Positions 14,501 through 25,206 are shown, counted from the first letter of the stretch. The stretch is 64,000 bases of DNA from an uncultured Oscillospiraceae bacterium (GCA_900539425.1 UQBX01000001.1:121891-185890), one strand, 5' to 3'. The notes: generated by a model from the letters alone, not told the origin. Program-made: numbers and translations.

Positions 14501-15460
14501 TTAGCCCTTTTTGATGCCTTTTGATTTAAGCATATATTCCTCGTCAGCAGGGAAATGCTGTTTATAGGAAATGTTGAGCGAGGCGCTCTTATCTTTTAAG
14601 ATAGCTACATTTGCGTGCTGAACATTGATATCAATGTTCAGATTATAATCAGCCTCTACGATTTCGCCCGAAGCTGTGTCAATCTTTGCAACTGCGTTGC
14701 TCTTGCTGTAAAGAACACTGCAGTTTTCAGCGGTTGTACCGCTTGCCCATGATAGAGCTGAAATCGAATCAACGGTTTTATCAATAGCGCCGAGAGTGTT
14801 AAACACTTTTCCCTGCGAATCAAGACCCTTATGGCTCATCTGAACCTCTTTAGGAACAAGTGTGATTGATATAGTACCGTCGCCGTTATCTTTAACGGAA
14901 CAGTTCTCAATATCATCCGGCGTTATTCTTGAAGTCTGCAGAGACTGGCCGTTTTCGTCAATATCATTTACGGGATCCCTGTTTGCGCAAGGAGGCAGTC
15001 CGTAAACATTGGGGCTGAACAGACTGTCCACAACACTCGGAACAAGGCCGTTTATGATTGAATTTTCCTTGCCTTCCACAAGAACGGAATTTATCTTAAG
15101 TTCTTCTGTGCCGAGCATAGCGTAATATGTCTGCGTGTTGCCTTGGTCATCAATATATGACGCGGTTTTTGCCTTGGTCTTGTTATAGGCATCAACATAG
15201 TAGTTTACAACATCCTCTGCAGTTTTAAATTCGATGCCGCCGTATTTGCCCGCAACAAAAGCGCTGTCAACATCAGCACCGCCTGAATTATCGGTTTTGC
15301 CTGCGTCTTTCCAGCTTCCGTCGCTGAGAGCAACGGAAGCATTGTGCATTGCGCTGTAAAAATAGTTTATTTCATCTTTTTTAAGAACACCTACTACAAC
15401 GCCGCTGACAACTATACAAACTACAAGGATTACAGAAATTATTTTAAAAGCTTTTTTCAT
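14501..15460 (-). CDS. exported protein coupled to the giant surface protein
   Basis: 319 residues, family not recognised. It has an N-terminal membrane anchor (about 6-27), then a soluble outer domain rich in beta strands. VKDNGDGTISITLVP and the duplicated look of the C-terminal half (SGEIVEADYNLNIDI, then ASLNISYKQ) suggest a beta-sandwich or lipid-binding-like fold. Its ATG overlaps the stop of the 2589-residue gene by 4 bases, and AGGAGGAAA lies just upstream. The two are therefore translated in step and very likely work together at the cell surface. Confidence 0.75.
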   Translation of the reverse strand: MKKAFKIISVILVVCIVVSGVVVGVLKKDEINYFYSAMHNASVALSDGSWKDAGKTDNSGGADVDSAFVAGKYGGIEFKTAEDVVNYYVDAYNKTKAKTASYIDDQGNTQTYYAMLGTEELKINSVLVEGKENSIINGLVPSVVDSLFSPNVYGLPPCANRDPVNDIDENGQSLQTSRITPDDIENCSVKDNGDGTISITLVPKEVQMSHKGLDSQGKVFNTLGAIDKTVDSISALSWASGTTAENCSVLYSKSNAVAKIDTASGEIVEADYNLNIDINVQHANVAILKDKSASLNISYKQHFPADEEYMLKSKGIKKG

Positions 15461-18400
15461 GAGATTTCCTCCTGTGAGTTTATATCTTCTGAGTTTACTT
15501 CTTCAAGTTTTAAGCTCTTCTTTTTAATCTTTCTTGAAATGAGATACAGAATTGCGCATACAAGCAATGTGAACGCCGCAAGCGTTACCCAGTATGCCCA
15601 GTAGAAATTACCGAGCTTGAACGGGTCTGAAGTTTCGCCTGCAACATCTGCATTTACAGCCGCGCCGTCTGAACCTCCGCCGAAGAGAAGATCCATAAGC
15701 ATTTCGATAACATCGTCAACGTCAGATGAAACAAGAGCATTGAGCACCTGATTAATAATGCTGAGAATATTATCCGGAATATTAAATCTTGCAAGCAGAC
15801 TGTTTATAGCGTCAAGATTTGTCTTAATATTGGATACAAGATATCTCAGTGTGCTGATAAATACGGCAGGAGTGTCAGCCTCCACTCTCTTTACAGTCAT
15901 TCTTTCACCGTTGAATGTTCTCATTGACTTATAGCTGACAACATTTCCGATTCCGGCAAGTTTCTGAAGATCGATATTGCTGAGTTTGATGCCGAGCGGC
16001 TTACCGTCTATCTTGATATTGCCTATCAAAGAATTTGCAAGATCTGCAAGATTAGGATTATCAAGCGATGAAAGACTGATATTTACAGAATATATGGGGT
16101 CTATTTCCCTTAGAATATTCGTTACGGGAGCAATAAGATTTTCAGCACATTCCTTAATTGAGCCGTTATAGATGAAGTAAGCAAGATTCGGAAGAGTTTC
16201 GGCAAGCGAAACTACGGGCGACTGAAGTATCTGCTCAACCCTGTCAAGAAGAGGATTGAGGATATTGGTTACCACCTTATCCGTATCCGCCTGCTTTGAA
16301 TATTCAGACGGTGAAACGATGGACTTTTCGTCAACTCCGAGAGCTTCCATTACAGGAATAACCGCGGTGTTGTAGCCGTTGCCGCCTTTGATGCCTATTG
16401 AGCCGAGAAGCACAAGATCCTCGCCTGAAAGCACTGCTCTGAGAGCGGGGTAAAGAGGTCTGAGAACTGCTGCCAGAGCATTTACAAATCCTTTTCTGTC
16501 TCCGTCCTTGAAGCCCCAGTTTATCTTGCTGAAGTTTACATCTTTCCACTTGCTGTGATTTTTGAGTTCTTTTGCAGCTGAGGAGTAATCGCTGATAGCT
16601 GAAGCTACTCCCTTTGTAGAAATATCAATATCGGCAAGAGAGAGTACGGTATTGAGATCAATGCCTATATCAAGGTTTTCAAGTGAAGTGTAAATAAGTT
16701 CTGCAAGCTTGTTTACAATATCGTTTGTATAAATCATATTCGTTACAAACGGCTTGAGTGAAGCTCCAGCAAACTCTGCAAGCAGATTGTCTATCATGGG
16801 GTCAACCATTGTCAAAGCATTTGCGTAATCTTCCTTATTGTAATTTTTGGTATAAGCTACGCTTGTTTTACCAACTTCCCTGAAAGTCCATGAAACATTA
16901 TCAAATGTTTTCATTTTGAGAAGAATATTTACAACTATCTTTGTAAACTCATCAGGACCCAGTGTAATGATATTATCAATAATCTGAGAAACAACTGCGT
17001 TTGATCCGATAAGTGAAATCACACACGCTCTGTTCCATTCAAGCGCTTTGAAAACATAGTTTACAAGGTACATAAACTGAGCGCTTGTATTGGCCTTTAT
17101 TGAGCTGCCGTTTAGCTGTCCGCAGCCTGCAAGCGCGCCCCAGTCAATATTGGGAAGATTGAGCGAAACATTCTTTGAACCGATGTTTATATTTGAAAGC
17201 ACGGATTTATTGAGAAGAGGTATTATCTCATTCTGAATATTGTTCCAGTTCACATTAACCTTGAGAATACCGAGAAGCAAATCGACAACACTTTCGTCAG
17301 TAACCGCCGAAAGAACAGGGTTCAACAGATTTGAAACAGGATAGATAAGATTTTCTACTGCTTTCTGTATACCGCCCTTTGAGATGAAGTTTGATACCTG
17401 CGGAAGTATTGCGGAAACTTCTTTGAGCGGATTTTTAACTGTCTGCTCTGCTCTTGTAAGGAGCGGATCAAGAATATTGATAAGCAGATTATCGGTATTC
17501 TTTGCGGCGTCCTTGCTGTAATCGGAAACTGAAACGGAACTGCAGCCGAGCACATCAAGAATGGGTTTCACCGCGTTTTCATAACCGTTTGCGCCCGTAA
17601 AGCCAACCACCCCGGCGATATTGATATTTCCGCTGTTCAGCAGAAGATTGAGCGCATTTGAAAACGGTCTTAATACTGCGACGAACGCTTTGATAAAGCT
17701 GTCTTTATCTTTTACATTCCAGTTCCAGCCGCCTGTGCTGAGTTTTGAGAGAGATGATGCGGAAGCAACGGATTTTGAAATCTCGGGATACTCTTTCTTA
17801 AGCGACTTCGCAATTGCGTCCTTTGAAACATCAACGCCCAGAATATTGAGCACCGTTACAGCCGTTTTGTTATCTCCCACAGAATAAACGGCTTTTGCGA
17901 GTTTATTTATTGTATTGTTTGTGTAGAGATTATCAGTCAGAGCGCCGCTGAGTGAAACATCAAGAAGAGATGACAGAGCGTTATTTATCGCTGCTGAAAG
18001 AATACTTACTACACTTTGAATATCTTTTTCAGACACACCGTTAGGATATCTTACTGATGTGGGAGTATAATTTTTGTAAAGGAAAGACCAATCGGCTTTG
18101 AACGATGAAGCGTCCAGACCTTTTGAAAGGTTTACAAGTATCTCTACGGCCTTGTCGCCGCTTACGGCGAGAAGCTTATCAATATAAGGCGAAAGCGTGT
18201 TATACGTCTCATCACCTGCAAGTTTCTTTACAAGGCCTGTGATTTCAGACTTGTTTGTCTGAACCGTCTTCCAGAGATACTTGAGTATAGTTACTGCACT
18301 GTCGGCTTTTACGGTCTGTCCCGATGCGGAAACTGTGCAGCCTGCGATAACAGACCAATCAATATCCGGAAGCCGGAGAGAAAGCTTCGTACCGTTGATA

Positions 18401-21400
18401 TTGAGGTCTCTGAGTACTCTGTTGTTTAGTATAGGAACTATCTGATTATGCAGATTTTTCCATTCAAGCTTTTCGCCTGCAATAGGGCTCAATACAGTTG
18501 CGGTGAGCCACTCATAAATATTGTCTGTGCCGATAACGATAGCAACAGCGCTGAGTACATTGTTGAGCGGGGCAAGAAGCTGTTCAACAGCCGTCTGTAT
18601 TCCGCCGTTGTCTATAAAGAGCGCCGCTTTAGGAGCTATCTCAACTACTGCGTTTACAGGATCCTGAGCAACTTTATCTACCACTTGAAGAAGAGGAAGA
18701 ACTACGTTGTAAAGCACTGAGGAATTATCTTTCTTTGCCTGAGCGTTGAACTCTTCAACGGAAAGAGCATTACAGGTAAGCGCATCCATGAGAGGCTTTA
18801 ATGCGTTGTTGTAGCCGTTTGCGCCGTTGATAACAAGCGCGCCCGCCACATCAACAGTCATGCCCTTGCCTGCAAGGAGTGCAGTCAACACGCTGTCAAA
18901 CGGGCTGAGTACGGTGCAGAGCGCTTTTGCGAATGACGCTGAGTCCTTTACATTCCAAGCATCCGCCGAGATTTGTGCATCCTTGAAAGTATCCGCTTTT
19001 TTAACAGCTTTTGCCGCCTGCGGATAATCCTTTTCGAGCATCTTAACAACGGCGTCTTTTGAAATATCAATATATGATACATTGCCGCCAGCATCCGTTA
19101 TCTTCACAAATGAAAGTATTTTTAAAACTGTTTCGTCCTGAAGAGCAGAATAAACAGCGGTGAATAACTTGCTGATGTTATTGCCGTTATAGACTTTTTC
19201 TGCCACCATACCGTCAAGCGAATCATCAAGAAGCGTATTCACAACATTTGTTACTATATCAGAAATTACGGAAACAAGCCTTTCAACATCCTTAGAGGAA
19301 TATGAGGACGGGTAAGTAACATTTGTTTTTGTCCAGTTGAAGTTCCAAGAGTAATCCGGAACATCATAAGCTGTGAGAAGTGTGAACAAAGCCTGTGCAA
19401 GCTTTTTGTCCTCACATTTGAAAACAGTGTTAAGAACCATGGAAACGATGAAATTGGGATTGCCGTTTCCAATGAGCTTAGTAACAACATCGCTGTTCGC
19501 CTTGAGCGCTTCTATCACATAATAAACGAGCTGAACGGTTACATCAGCGTTATCGCCTTTTATATGATTTCTTACACCTGAAAGCCGGTTGCTGGGATAA
19601 TCGGTCTGCCACTCGCCGATACCGGCAAATTCCGCCCAGTTAATATCAGGAAGAACTATTCCGGTACCTGCGAGAGCCTTGTTTATAAGGCCGGTAACAT
19701 TTCCGAGATCTATGCCTGCGTCGGCAAGGATCTTTTGGACATCAAAGCCAAATTTGGCAAGCGGTGAAGCTAAATCCACTACACCCTTTTCAAGCAGATT
19801 ATAGGCCATTACATAAGAGATATCGGGAAGCATTTCCACGATCTGTGTTGCGGTGTTCTCATGAAGTAATTCCTTCACTCTGCTGTAAAGCGGGATAAGA
19901 ATATCCCTGAGCATATTGGAAGCCAAATTGCTGCGTGACTTAAATGTCTCTGTTGGAACTGTCTGACAGCCCAGAATTTCAAGCAGCGGAAGGATATCCT
20001 TTTCATATCCCTCGTTGCCTGAGATTATCGTAACAAGCAACACCTTTATATCTTCGCCCGTAAGAAGCGCCTTGAGTGCGTTATTTATACCCTGAAGACC
20101 TGCTCCGAGCGCATCACAGAATGTTTCAATATCAGTAACCTTAGTGCCGTCTGTTTTTACCCATACGCACTTTTCCCAGTTAACATTATTCCAGTCGTCG
20201 CCCGCTTCTTTGAGCGCTTTCTGAGCCTTGGGATACACATCCATGGCACTTCTTTCGGAAACAGTCTTGGGTGTTACGTAAAGGCCTACAATCCCTAATA
20301 AATTCTTGTAATCATTAACTGCATTCAGCACCTGCGGATAGAGCGCCGCCAGAATTGTGTTGACAGTCTCATCCTTGAACAGCTTATCTCTTGCAAGGTC
20401 AATAACATACTGATCAAGCGGTTTCCCGAGTGCCTGTTCTATAACAGGACCGTTAATAACAGCGTCAAGCCTTTTGAGTATGTCCTCTACCTGCTCTTTT
20501 GTAACGCCGTCAGGATATTCAACATCGTATTTTTCAAACTTAGGATTGCCTACAAGGTCATTTACCTTGTTCTGAAGTTTGATAACTATATCGTTGTAGT
20601 AAACAACTTTTTCGTTCTTCTTTGAATCTTCATCAAGCTTCGAATAAGTATCGTTCAGGTTTCTTATTACTGAATTTATCTTTGACACTTCAAAAATATT
20701 GAATTCATTTATCTCTACCGAACCGCCGTTATCCGTATAGTAAGGTGAAAGAAGATTACTTGCGTTTTCGATATATTCATCGACATAATGCTTCTGAACT
20801 ACTGCCTCCATCTTCTGGCTGGTGAGTTCAACAAGTTTGAAAGTATCGGCAACTTCTATAATGGTCTTTGATTTTTCACTTAGTGCCGCATACTCGTCAA
20901 TGACTGTTTTAAGATCCGCCGCAAACTGCTCGCTGATTTCAAAAGTCATCTTTTCATCAGGATATTTGTTTACAAATTCAAGCGCGTGCCTGATATATTC
21001 CTGCACCTTAAAAGCCTCAACATCCTCGCTGAGCTTTGATTTAAGTTCTTCATAGGATTTGTAAGCTTTTGTAACAGCTTCATTGCTTTTAGCGGTTTCG
21101 GAAAGTTTGCCGTAAGAATAGTCTATCTCATCGCACCTTTTTACAAATTCCTTTATATTAGGATTTTCACCGTCAAAGTCTTTTACAAGGCTGTTTATCA
21201 TGGCTGTAAAATTGCTTACCATGAACTCGTCGCACTTTGGCACTATCGTTTTTGCCTTTTCTGCGTTTTGACCTAAAAGTGTGCTGATGATATTTTCATC
21301 GTAAACAGAAATACCGTTCAAAGCGTTTTCTGCTTCGCTTCTTATATTTGCAAGCTTTTCTATCGTGTATACCGAGAAATCAGCGGTAAACAGTTTGTCC

Positions 21401-23226
21401 GTAAACACTCTGTTAAATTCATTAAACACAGCATAAGCAGTGGTATCCTGCTTCTTTTCCTTAGATTCTGTAATACCGCCGAAAACATAATCCTTGCCTG
21501 AAACAGTGTGATTGAATGTATATACAATTATTTCATAATCAATAGTCTGCGGTATATCGGAAACACTATTATATGCAGCCATATAATAAGGGGTTACCGT
21601 AAATGTTTTATTATAATCATTTGATGACAGTAATCCGCCGCCCATATATTCCGTTATAACGGTTTTGACATTGAGCTTATCATAATTTTCGCCCATAACA
21701 GCTTTAAGGTCTTCACATATTTTAACGGAGATCTTAGTGCTGTCGGAATAGGCGGTGCTGTCTTTTTTGTTAAGAAATTCAGCCGCGAACTTATAAGCTT
21801 CCATAGCTGTTACAACATCATTATTCACGGTATCCGTTACGGAAGATGATGCAACCCCTGAAAGCGCTCCGCTGTTGAACAGATCAGCAATGATTTTAAT
21901 TTTGCCGTTATATTCTTCAAGTTCATACTTTTCAACAGCGCTGTTATATTTATTTGAAACCGTGTCAAAAACTGATTTGCAGTCAAGCACCTGCTCATCT
22001 GTTATCTCGCCTATGAATTTGGCATATACCTGAGCCGCTTTATCAAGCTGCTCTTTAACAGCGGAAAGCTCATTTTTCTGTATAGCGTAATCCTGTGCCG
22101 CATATTTTTCAAGCTGCGCAACGGTTTCAACATATTCATTTTTTGCATTGTAATTAAAAGACTGGGTGTAGAGCTCACTGCATTTTTGATAATCAGCGTA
22201 TTCGCTCTTAACTTCATCTTTTTGTGACTGCGTGTAACTGCTGTAAAGCTTTTCAGCATTATCAAGTAGTTTTTTCACTGCTTCAAGAGAGGTATAATCA
22301 AAATCCTCTTTATCTTTGCCTTTGCACAGTTCATTGAGCTGTGCAACAACTGTCTTATAATCCTTTACAAGGCTTGAGAGCATATTGTTGAGATAACTTT
22401 GAGCCTCTGCTATCTCAAAATCAAAGAAATGCTTGTAGACATCATCTGCCAGTTTTGAGACGGCATCAATTGCTTTCTGCCCGTCCTGAACTATCTTCTG
22501 AAACAGTTCTGCATCAAGCTTGTCATGATCAGTGCCAAGCACCTCTTTACTGAAAAGCGCACCGTAAGCTTTCAAAGCCGAGGGAGACTCCGTATCAACG
22601 GTAAACGCATCATTTTCGGAAATTTCACTGCACGGATAGTTATACCAGATAAATCCTTTGCTGACTACCGTGTAGGAAAATCTTGAAGAAGTAGAAACAC
22701 TGTCCGGCAGATCGCCCGCCGCTTCGTATTTAAGCAGCTGAGAGTTTTCGGGATAATTAATTGTAATTCCGTACTCGCCCGCTTTGTTGGCGTTTGCGCT
22801 GGAGCCAAGGCCGTTGAAATACTTTGTAACAACGGTTTCCATTTCAGCCGTGTAATTTTCTCCCATTTCATTTTTCAGCGTTTGTGAAATGGTATTTGCA
22901 AAATTCACAAGATTTGACTGATCTGAAGACGGGCTTTTTTTATAATCCATGGTGGCAAAAATATCAAAAAACGCTTTTGCCGCGGCATAAACATCCCCGT
23001 CTTCGTTGTCTGTTACCGTTACATTTCTTTCAGCGGTCTGGTATTCCGCCTTAGTAACATACTCTTTTGTAAGCGCAAGAGCAAGCGTGCGGTAATTTTC
23101 ATCAAGTCCCTCGTAGGCTGTGGCCTCTGCATTTTCCTGTGCGAAAGCAACCAGACCTGCCGATACTGACGACATTACCATAAGAAATGCAAGCAATACG
23201 CTCAAAAATCTTTTGGATAACTTCAT
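15457..23226 (-). CDS. giant surface protein with four ~400-residue repeats
   Basis: 2589 residues. A signal peptide ends near residue 29 (LVAFAQ). The N-terminal 900 residues are mainly helical with a domain occurring twice (EMGENYTAEMETVVTKYFNGL near 95; VMGENYDKLNVKTVITEYMGG near 520). From about 900 four repeats follow. Each opens with YPxGVSxxDV-like sequence, contains a W-x-K/N segment, a conserved helix before the PLL motif, and ends with PDINW / PDIDW / PNIDW / SNIDL plus AGxG. These last motifs lie near residues 1195, 1622, 2027 and 2420. A membrane helix (about 2547-2567) and a basic tail close it; there is no LPxTG. AGGAGGGG precedes the ATG. I do not recognise the repeat family. 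It is probably a fibrous cell-surface or adhesion protein. Confidence 0.85.
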   Translation of the reverse strand: MKLSKRFLSVLLAFLMVMSSVSAGLVAFAQENAEATAYEGLDENYRTLALALTKEYVTKAEYQTAERNVTVTDNEDGDVYAAAKAFFDIFATMDYKKSPSSDQSNLVNFANTISQTLKNEMGENYTAEMETVVTKYFNGLGSSANANKAGEYGITINYPENSQLLKYEAAGDLPDSVSTSSRFSYTVVSKGFIWYNYPCSEISENDAFTVDTESPSALKAYGALFSKEVLGTDHDKLDAELFQKIVQDGQKAIDAVSKLADDVYKHFFDFEIAEAQSYLNNMLSSLVKDYKTVVAQLNELCKGKDKEDFDYTSLEAVKKLLDNAEKLYSSYTQSQKDEVKSEYADYQKCSELYTQSFNYNAKNEYVETVAQLEKYAAQDYAIQKNELSAVKEQLDKAAQVYAKFIGEITDEQVLDCKSVFDTVSNKYNSAVEKYELEEYNGKIKIIADLFNSGALSGVASSSVTDTVNNDVVTAMEAYKFAAEFLNKKDSTAYSDSTKISVKICEDLKAVMGENYDKLNVKTVITEYMGGGLLSSNDYNKTFTVTPYYMAAYNSVSDIPQTIDYEIIVYTFNHTVSGKDYVFGGITESKEKKQDTTAYAVFNEFNRVFTDKLFTADFSVYTIEKLANIRSEAENALNGISVYDENIISTLLGQNAEKAKTIVPKCDEFMVSNFTAMINSLVKDFDGENPNIKEFVKRCDEIDYSYGKLSETAKSNEAVTKAYKSYEELKSKLSEDVEAFKVQEYIRHALEFVNKYPDEKMTFEISEQFAADLKTVIDEYAALSEKSKTIIEVADTFKLVELTSQKMEAVVQKHYVDEYIENASNLLSPYYTDNGGSVEINEFNIFEVSKINSVIRNLNDTYSKLDEDSKKNEKVVYYNDIVIKLQNKVNDLVGNPKFEKYDVEYPDGVTKEQVEDILKRLDAVINGPVIEQALGKPLDQYVIDLARDKLFKDETVNTILAALYPQVLNAVNDYKNLLGIVGLYVTPKTVSERSAMDVYPKAQKALKEAGDDWNNVNWEKCVWVKTDGTKVTDIETFCDALGAGLQGINNALKALLTGEDIKVLLVTIISGNEGYEKDILPLLEILGCQTVPTETFKSRSNLASNMLRDILIPLYSRVKELLHENTATQIVEMLPDISYVMAYNLLEKGVVDLASPLAKFGFDVQKILADAGIDLGNVTGLINKALAGTGIVLPDINWAEFAGIGEWQTDYPSNRLSGVRNHIKGDNADVTVQLVYYVIEALKANSDVVTKLIGNGNPNFIVSMVLNTVFKCEDKKLAQALFTLLTAYDVPDYSWNFNWTKTNVTYPSSYSSKDVERLVSVISDIVTNVVNTLLDDSLDGMVAEKVYNGNNISKLFTAVYSALQDETVLKILSFVKITDAGGNVSYIDISKDAVVKMLEKDYPQAAKAVKKADTFKDAQISADAWNVKDSASFAKALCTVLSPFDSVLTALLAGKGMTVDVAGALVINGANGYNNALKPLMDALTCNALSVEEFNAQAKKDNSSVLYNVVLPLLQVVDKVAQDPVNAVVEIAPKAALFIDNGGIQTAVEQLLAPLNNVLSAVAIVIGTDNIYEWLTATVLSPIAGEKLEWKNLHNQIVPILNNRVLRDLNINGTKLSLRLPDIDWSVIAGCTVSASGQTVKADSAVTILKYLWKTVQTNKSEITGLVKKLAGDETYNTLSPYIDKLLAVSGDKAVEILVNLSKGLDASSFKADWSFLYKNYTPTSVRYPNGVSEKDIQSVVSILSAAINNALSSLLDVSLSGALTDNLYTNNTINKLAKAVYSVGDNKTAVTVLNILGVDVSKDAIAKSLKKEYPEISKSVASASSLSKLSTGGWNWNVKDKDSFIKAFVAVLRPFSNALNLLLNSGNINIAGVVGFTGANGYENAVKPILDVLGCSSVSVSDYSKDAAKNTDNLLINILDPLLTRAEQTVKNPLKEVSAILPQVSNFISKGGIQKAVENLIYPVSNLLNPVLSAVTDESVVDLLLGILKVNVNWNNIQNEIIPLLNKSVLSNINIGSKNVSLNLPNIDWGALAGCGQLNGSSIKANTSAQFMYLVNYVFKALEWNRACVISLIGSNAVVSQIIDNIITLGPDEFTKIVVNILLKMKTFDNVSWTFREVGKTSVAYTKNYNKEDYANALTMVDPMIDNLLAEFAGASLKPFVTNMIYTNDIVNKLAELIYTSLENLDIGIDLNTVLSLADIDISTKGVASAISDYSSAAKELKNHSKWKDVNFSKINWGFKDGDRKGFVNALAAVLRPLYPALRAVLSGEDLVLLGSIGIKGGNGYNTAVIPVMEALGVDEKSIVSPSEYSKQADTDKVVTNILNPLLDRVEQILQSPVVSLAETLPNLAYFIYNGSIKECAENLIAPVTNILREIDPIYSVNISLSSLDNPNLADLANSLIGNIKIDGKPLGIKLSNIDLQKLAGIGNVVSYKSMRTFNGERMTVKRVEADTPAVFISTLRYLVSNIKTNLDAINSLLARFNIPDNILSIINQVLNALVSSDVDDVIEMLMDLLFGGGSDGAAVNADVAGETSDPFKLGNFYWAYWVTLAAFTLLVCAILYLISRKIKKKSLKLEEVNSEDINSQEEIS

Positions 23227-23370
23227 ATTTACCCCTCCTGTATCGTGCTGCCAATAAAATTGACAATAACCGATTTAAAATCCGTAATTATGATAATTAA
23301 TTAACATAAACTCTGCGTAAATCCTTTATTAACTGTAAAACAAATTTAAAATGAATTTGTTTACATTGAG

Positions 23371-23399
23371 TTTACTTTAGAGGGATATATATGTATAAT
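23371..23399 (+). promoter_or_regulatory. promoter of the two-component operon
   Basis: TTTACT (23371-23376), a 17-base spacer and TATAAT (23394-23399), 62 bases before the regulator's ATG. The remaining upstream gap back to 23227 is AT-rich and must also hold the divergent promoter of the giant gene. Confidence 0.75.
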
Positions 23400-23461
23400 A
23401 AAAATTGATAAAAATTATATTTTTGTAAAAATTTTAATATTTTTTAGGGGTAATTATTAAT

Positions 23462-24139
23462 ATGTTTAATATTCTTGTAGTTGAAGACAACAAAGATCTG
23501 CTTGAAATCACATGCGTTTTTTTGAGCAGAAAGGGATATAATGTAATTCCTGCCGAAAACGGCAGTGAAGCGCTTAATAAACTTGAAAGCAATTATATTG
23601 ACCTTTGTGTTCTGGATCTTATGATGCCTGAGATGGACGGTTATGAATTTATTGATCTTCTGAAGCGGCATAATTATGACTTTCCCATAATTGTAACTAC
23701 CGCAAAATCGGCTTTTGTAGATATGGAAAAAGGCTTTAATCTGGGAGCGGACGATTATCTTGTAAAGCCCATAAATTACGATGAACTTAATTTAAGAATA
23801 AAGGCTCTGCTCAGACGCTCTAAGATAGCGAACGACAAAAAAATTGTCATAGGAAACACCACTCTTGATTATGACGCGCTTACCGTTACTCAAAACGGCA
23901 ATGAAACGCTTCTGCCTCAGAAAGAGTTTTATCTTTTATATAAACTGCTTTGCTACCCTAACAAGATATTTACAAGGCAGCAGCTTATGGACGAGATCTG
24001 GGGATTTGACAATGAATCAGATGAAAAAACGGTAAATGTTCATATAAACCGTTTAAGAGAAAAATTTAAAAGCAATATGGATTTTGAAATAGTTACTATA
24101 AGAGGTTTGGGCTACAAGGCGGTAAAGAAAAATGGATAG
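23462..24139 (+). CDS. OmpR/PhoB-type response regulator
   Basis: 225 residues. Phospho-acceptor Asp52 lies in CVLDLMMPEMDG and Lys102 in YLVKPIN. The winged-helix effector domain has LLPQKEFYLLYKLL, a DEIWG turn and NVHINRLREKF, and ends IRGLGYKAV. AGGGG lies 8 bases before the ATG. It overlaps the kinase gene by 8 bases. It faces away from the giant surface protein gene, 235 bases apart, so control of that gene is a reasonable guess. Confidence 0.95.
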   Translation: MFNILVVEDNKDLLEITCVFLSRKGYNVIPAENGSEALNKLESNYIDLCVLDLMMPEMDGYEFIDLLKRHNYDFPIIVTTAKSAFVDMEKGFNLGADDYLVKPINYDELNLRIKALLRRSKIANDKKIVIGNTTLDYDALTVTQNGNETLLPQKEFYLLYKLLCYPNKIFTRQQLMDEIWGFDNESDEKTVNVHINRLREKFKSNMDFEIVTIRGLGYKAVKKNG

Positions 24140-25205
24140 AATAGTGCGTTATTCAAAAAAAGAAATATTTCTGATATTTATAATATTGGGATTTACGCTT
24201 AGCATTTCCACGGCAACAACACTGGTATTATACTGGATAATGGAAGAATTTATTTATCTGAGAATCTCCGTTTCAGTAACTTCTTTTGATCCGTCTTCAA
24301 TCGGAAAAATGCTGCTGCTGTTTTTTGTTGTAAATCTGTTTATAAGCTCAATTTATCTTCTGATTATAAGCAGACTGATAGTTCACCCGATATATAATGT
24401 AATAGAAGCTGCGGACAAGGTTGCCAAAGGCGATTATTCGGTTGAGGTTAAAAGAAGAAGAAGTTTCAGATTTATAAACAATGCCATAGATAATTTCAAC
24501 ATAATGACAAAACATCTGAACTCTGTTGAAATGCTTCAGTCGGACTTTGTTTCAAATGTTTCTCATGAAATAAAAACGCCGCTGTCTGCAATAGAGGGCT
24601 ATGCTCTGCTCATCAAGGACAACCCAAATCTGTCAGACAGCGAAAAAGGATATTTAGACAAGATAATCTCAAACACAAAGCACCTGACTGAACTTGTTGA
24701 AAACATTCTTTTCATCACTAAATTTGATAATCAGCAGATTGCAGACAACAAAGAATGGTACAGACTTGACGAGCAGATAAGGCAGTGCGTACTGCTTTTA
24801 GAACCTAAAATCCGCGCAAAGAACATATGCTTTAATCTTAATCTTGAAAATATAAATATAAATGCAAACGAATCGGTTCTGTATCACGTTTGGCACAACA
24901 TTATATTAAACGCAGTAAAGTTTTCAGAAACCAACGCACCGATTGATATATCCGCAAAAGCACAGGACGGCAAGGCAATCGTAAAATTAAAGGATTACGG
25001 AATTGGAATGAGCGCTGAAACACAGACCCACATTTTTGAAAAATTCTATCAGGCGGATACCTCCCGCCACAGCGGCGGCAACGGCTTGGGACTGCCGCTT
25101 GCTAAAAGAATAATAGACATTTACGGCGGAAATATATATGTTGAAAGCGAACCGGGAAAAGGAAGCTGCTTTACAGTTGAACTAAATCTTGACGGCAATG
25201 CATAG
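24132..25205 (+). CDS. sensor histidine kinase with HAMP domain
   Basis: 357 residues. Two membrane helices (about 12-35 and 58-82) flank a short outer loop of about 22 residues. A HAMP linker starting HPIYNVIEAADKVAKGDY follows, then HisKA with His145 in SNVSHEIKTPLSAIEG. The HATPase domain has the N-box NIILNAVKFSE, G1 DYGIGMS and G2 GGNGLGLPLAK. All motifs are intact. With so small an outer loop it probably senses something in or at the membrane. It is translated in step with the regulator through an 8-base overlap. Confidence 0.94.
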   Translation: MDRIVRYSKKEIFLIFIILGFTLSISTATTLVLYWIMEEFIYLRISVSVTSFDPSSIGKMLLLFFVVNLFISSIYLLIISRLIVHPIYNVIEAADKVAKGDYSVEVKRRRSFRFINNAIDNFNIMTKHLNSVEMLQSDFVSNVSHEIKTPLSAIEGYALLIKDNPNLSDSEKGYLDKIISNTKHLTELVENILFITKFDNQQIADNKEWYRLDEQIRQCVLLLEPKIRAKNICFNLNLENININANESVLYHVWHNIILNAVKFSETNAPIDISAKAQDGKAIVKLKDYGIGMSAETQTHIFEKFYQADTSRHSGGNGLGLPLAKRIIDIYGGNIYVESEPGKGSCFTVELNLDGNA

Positions 25206-25206
25206 A

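Noticed and set aside
15977..22871. Many open frames antisense to or out of phase with the giant surface protein
   Set aside because: They lack ribosome sites and family motifs, and the giant frame is continuous with clear internal repeats.
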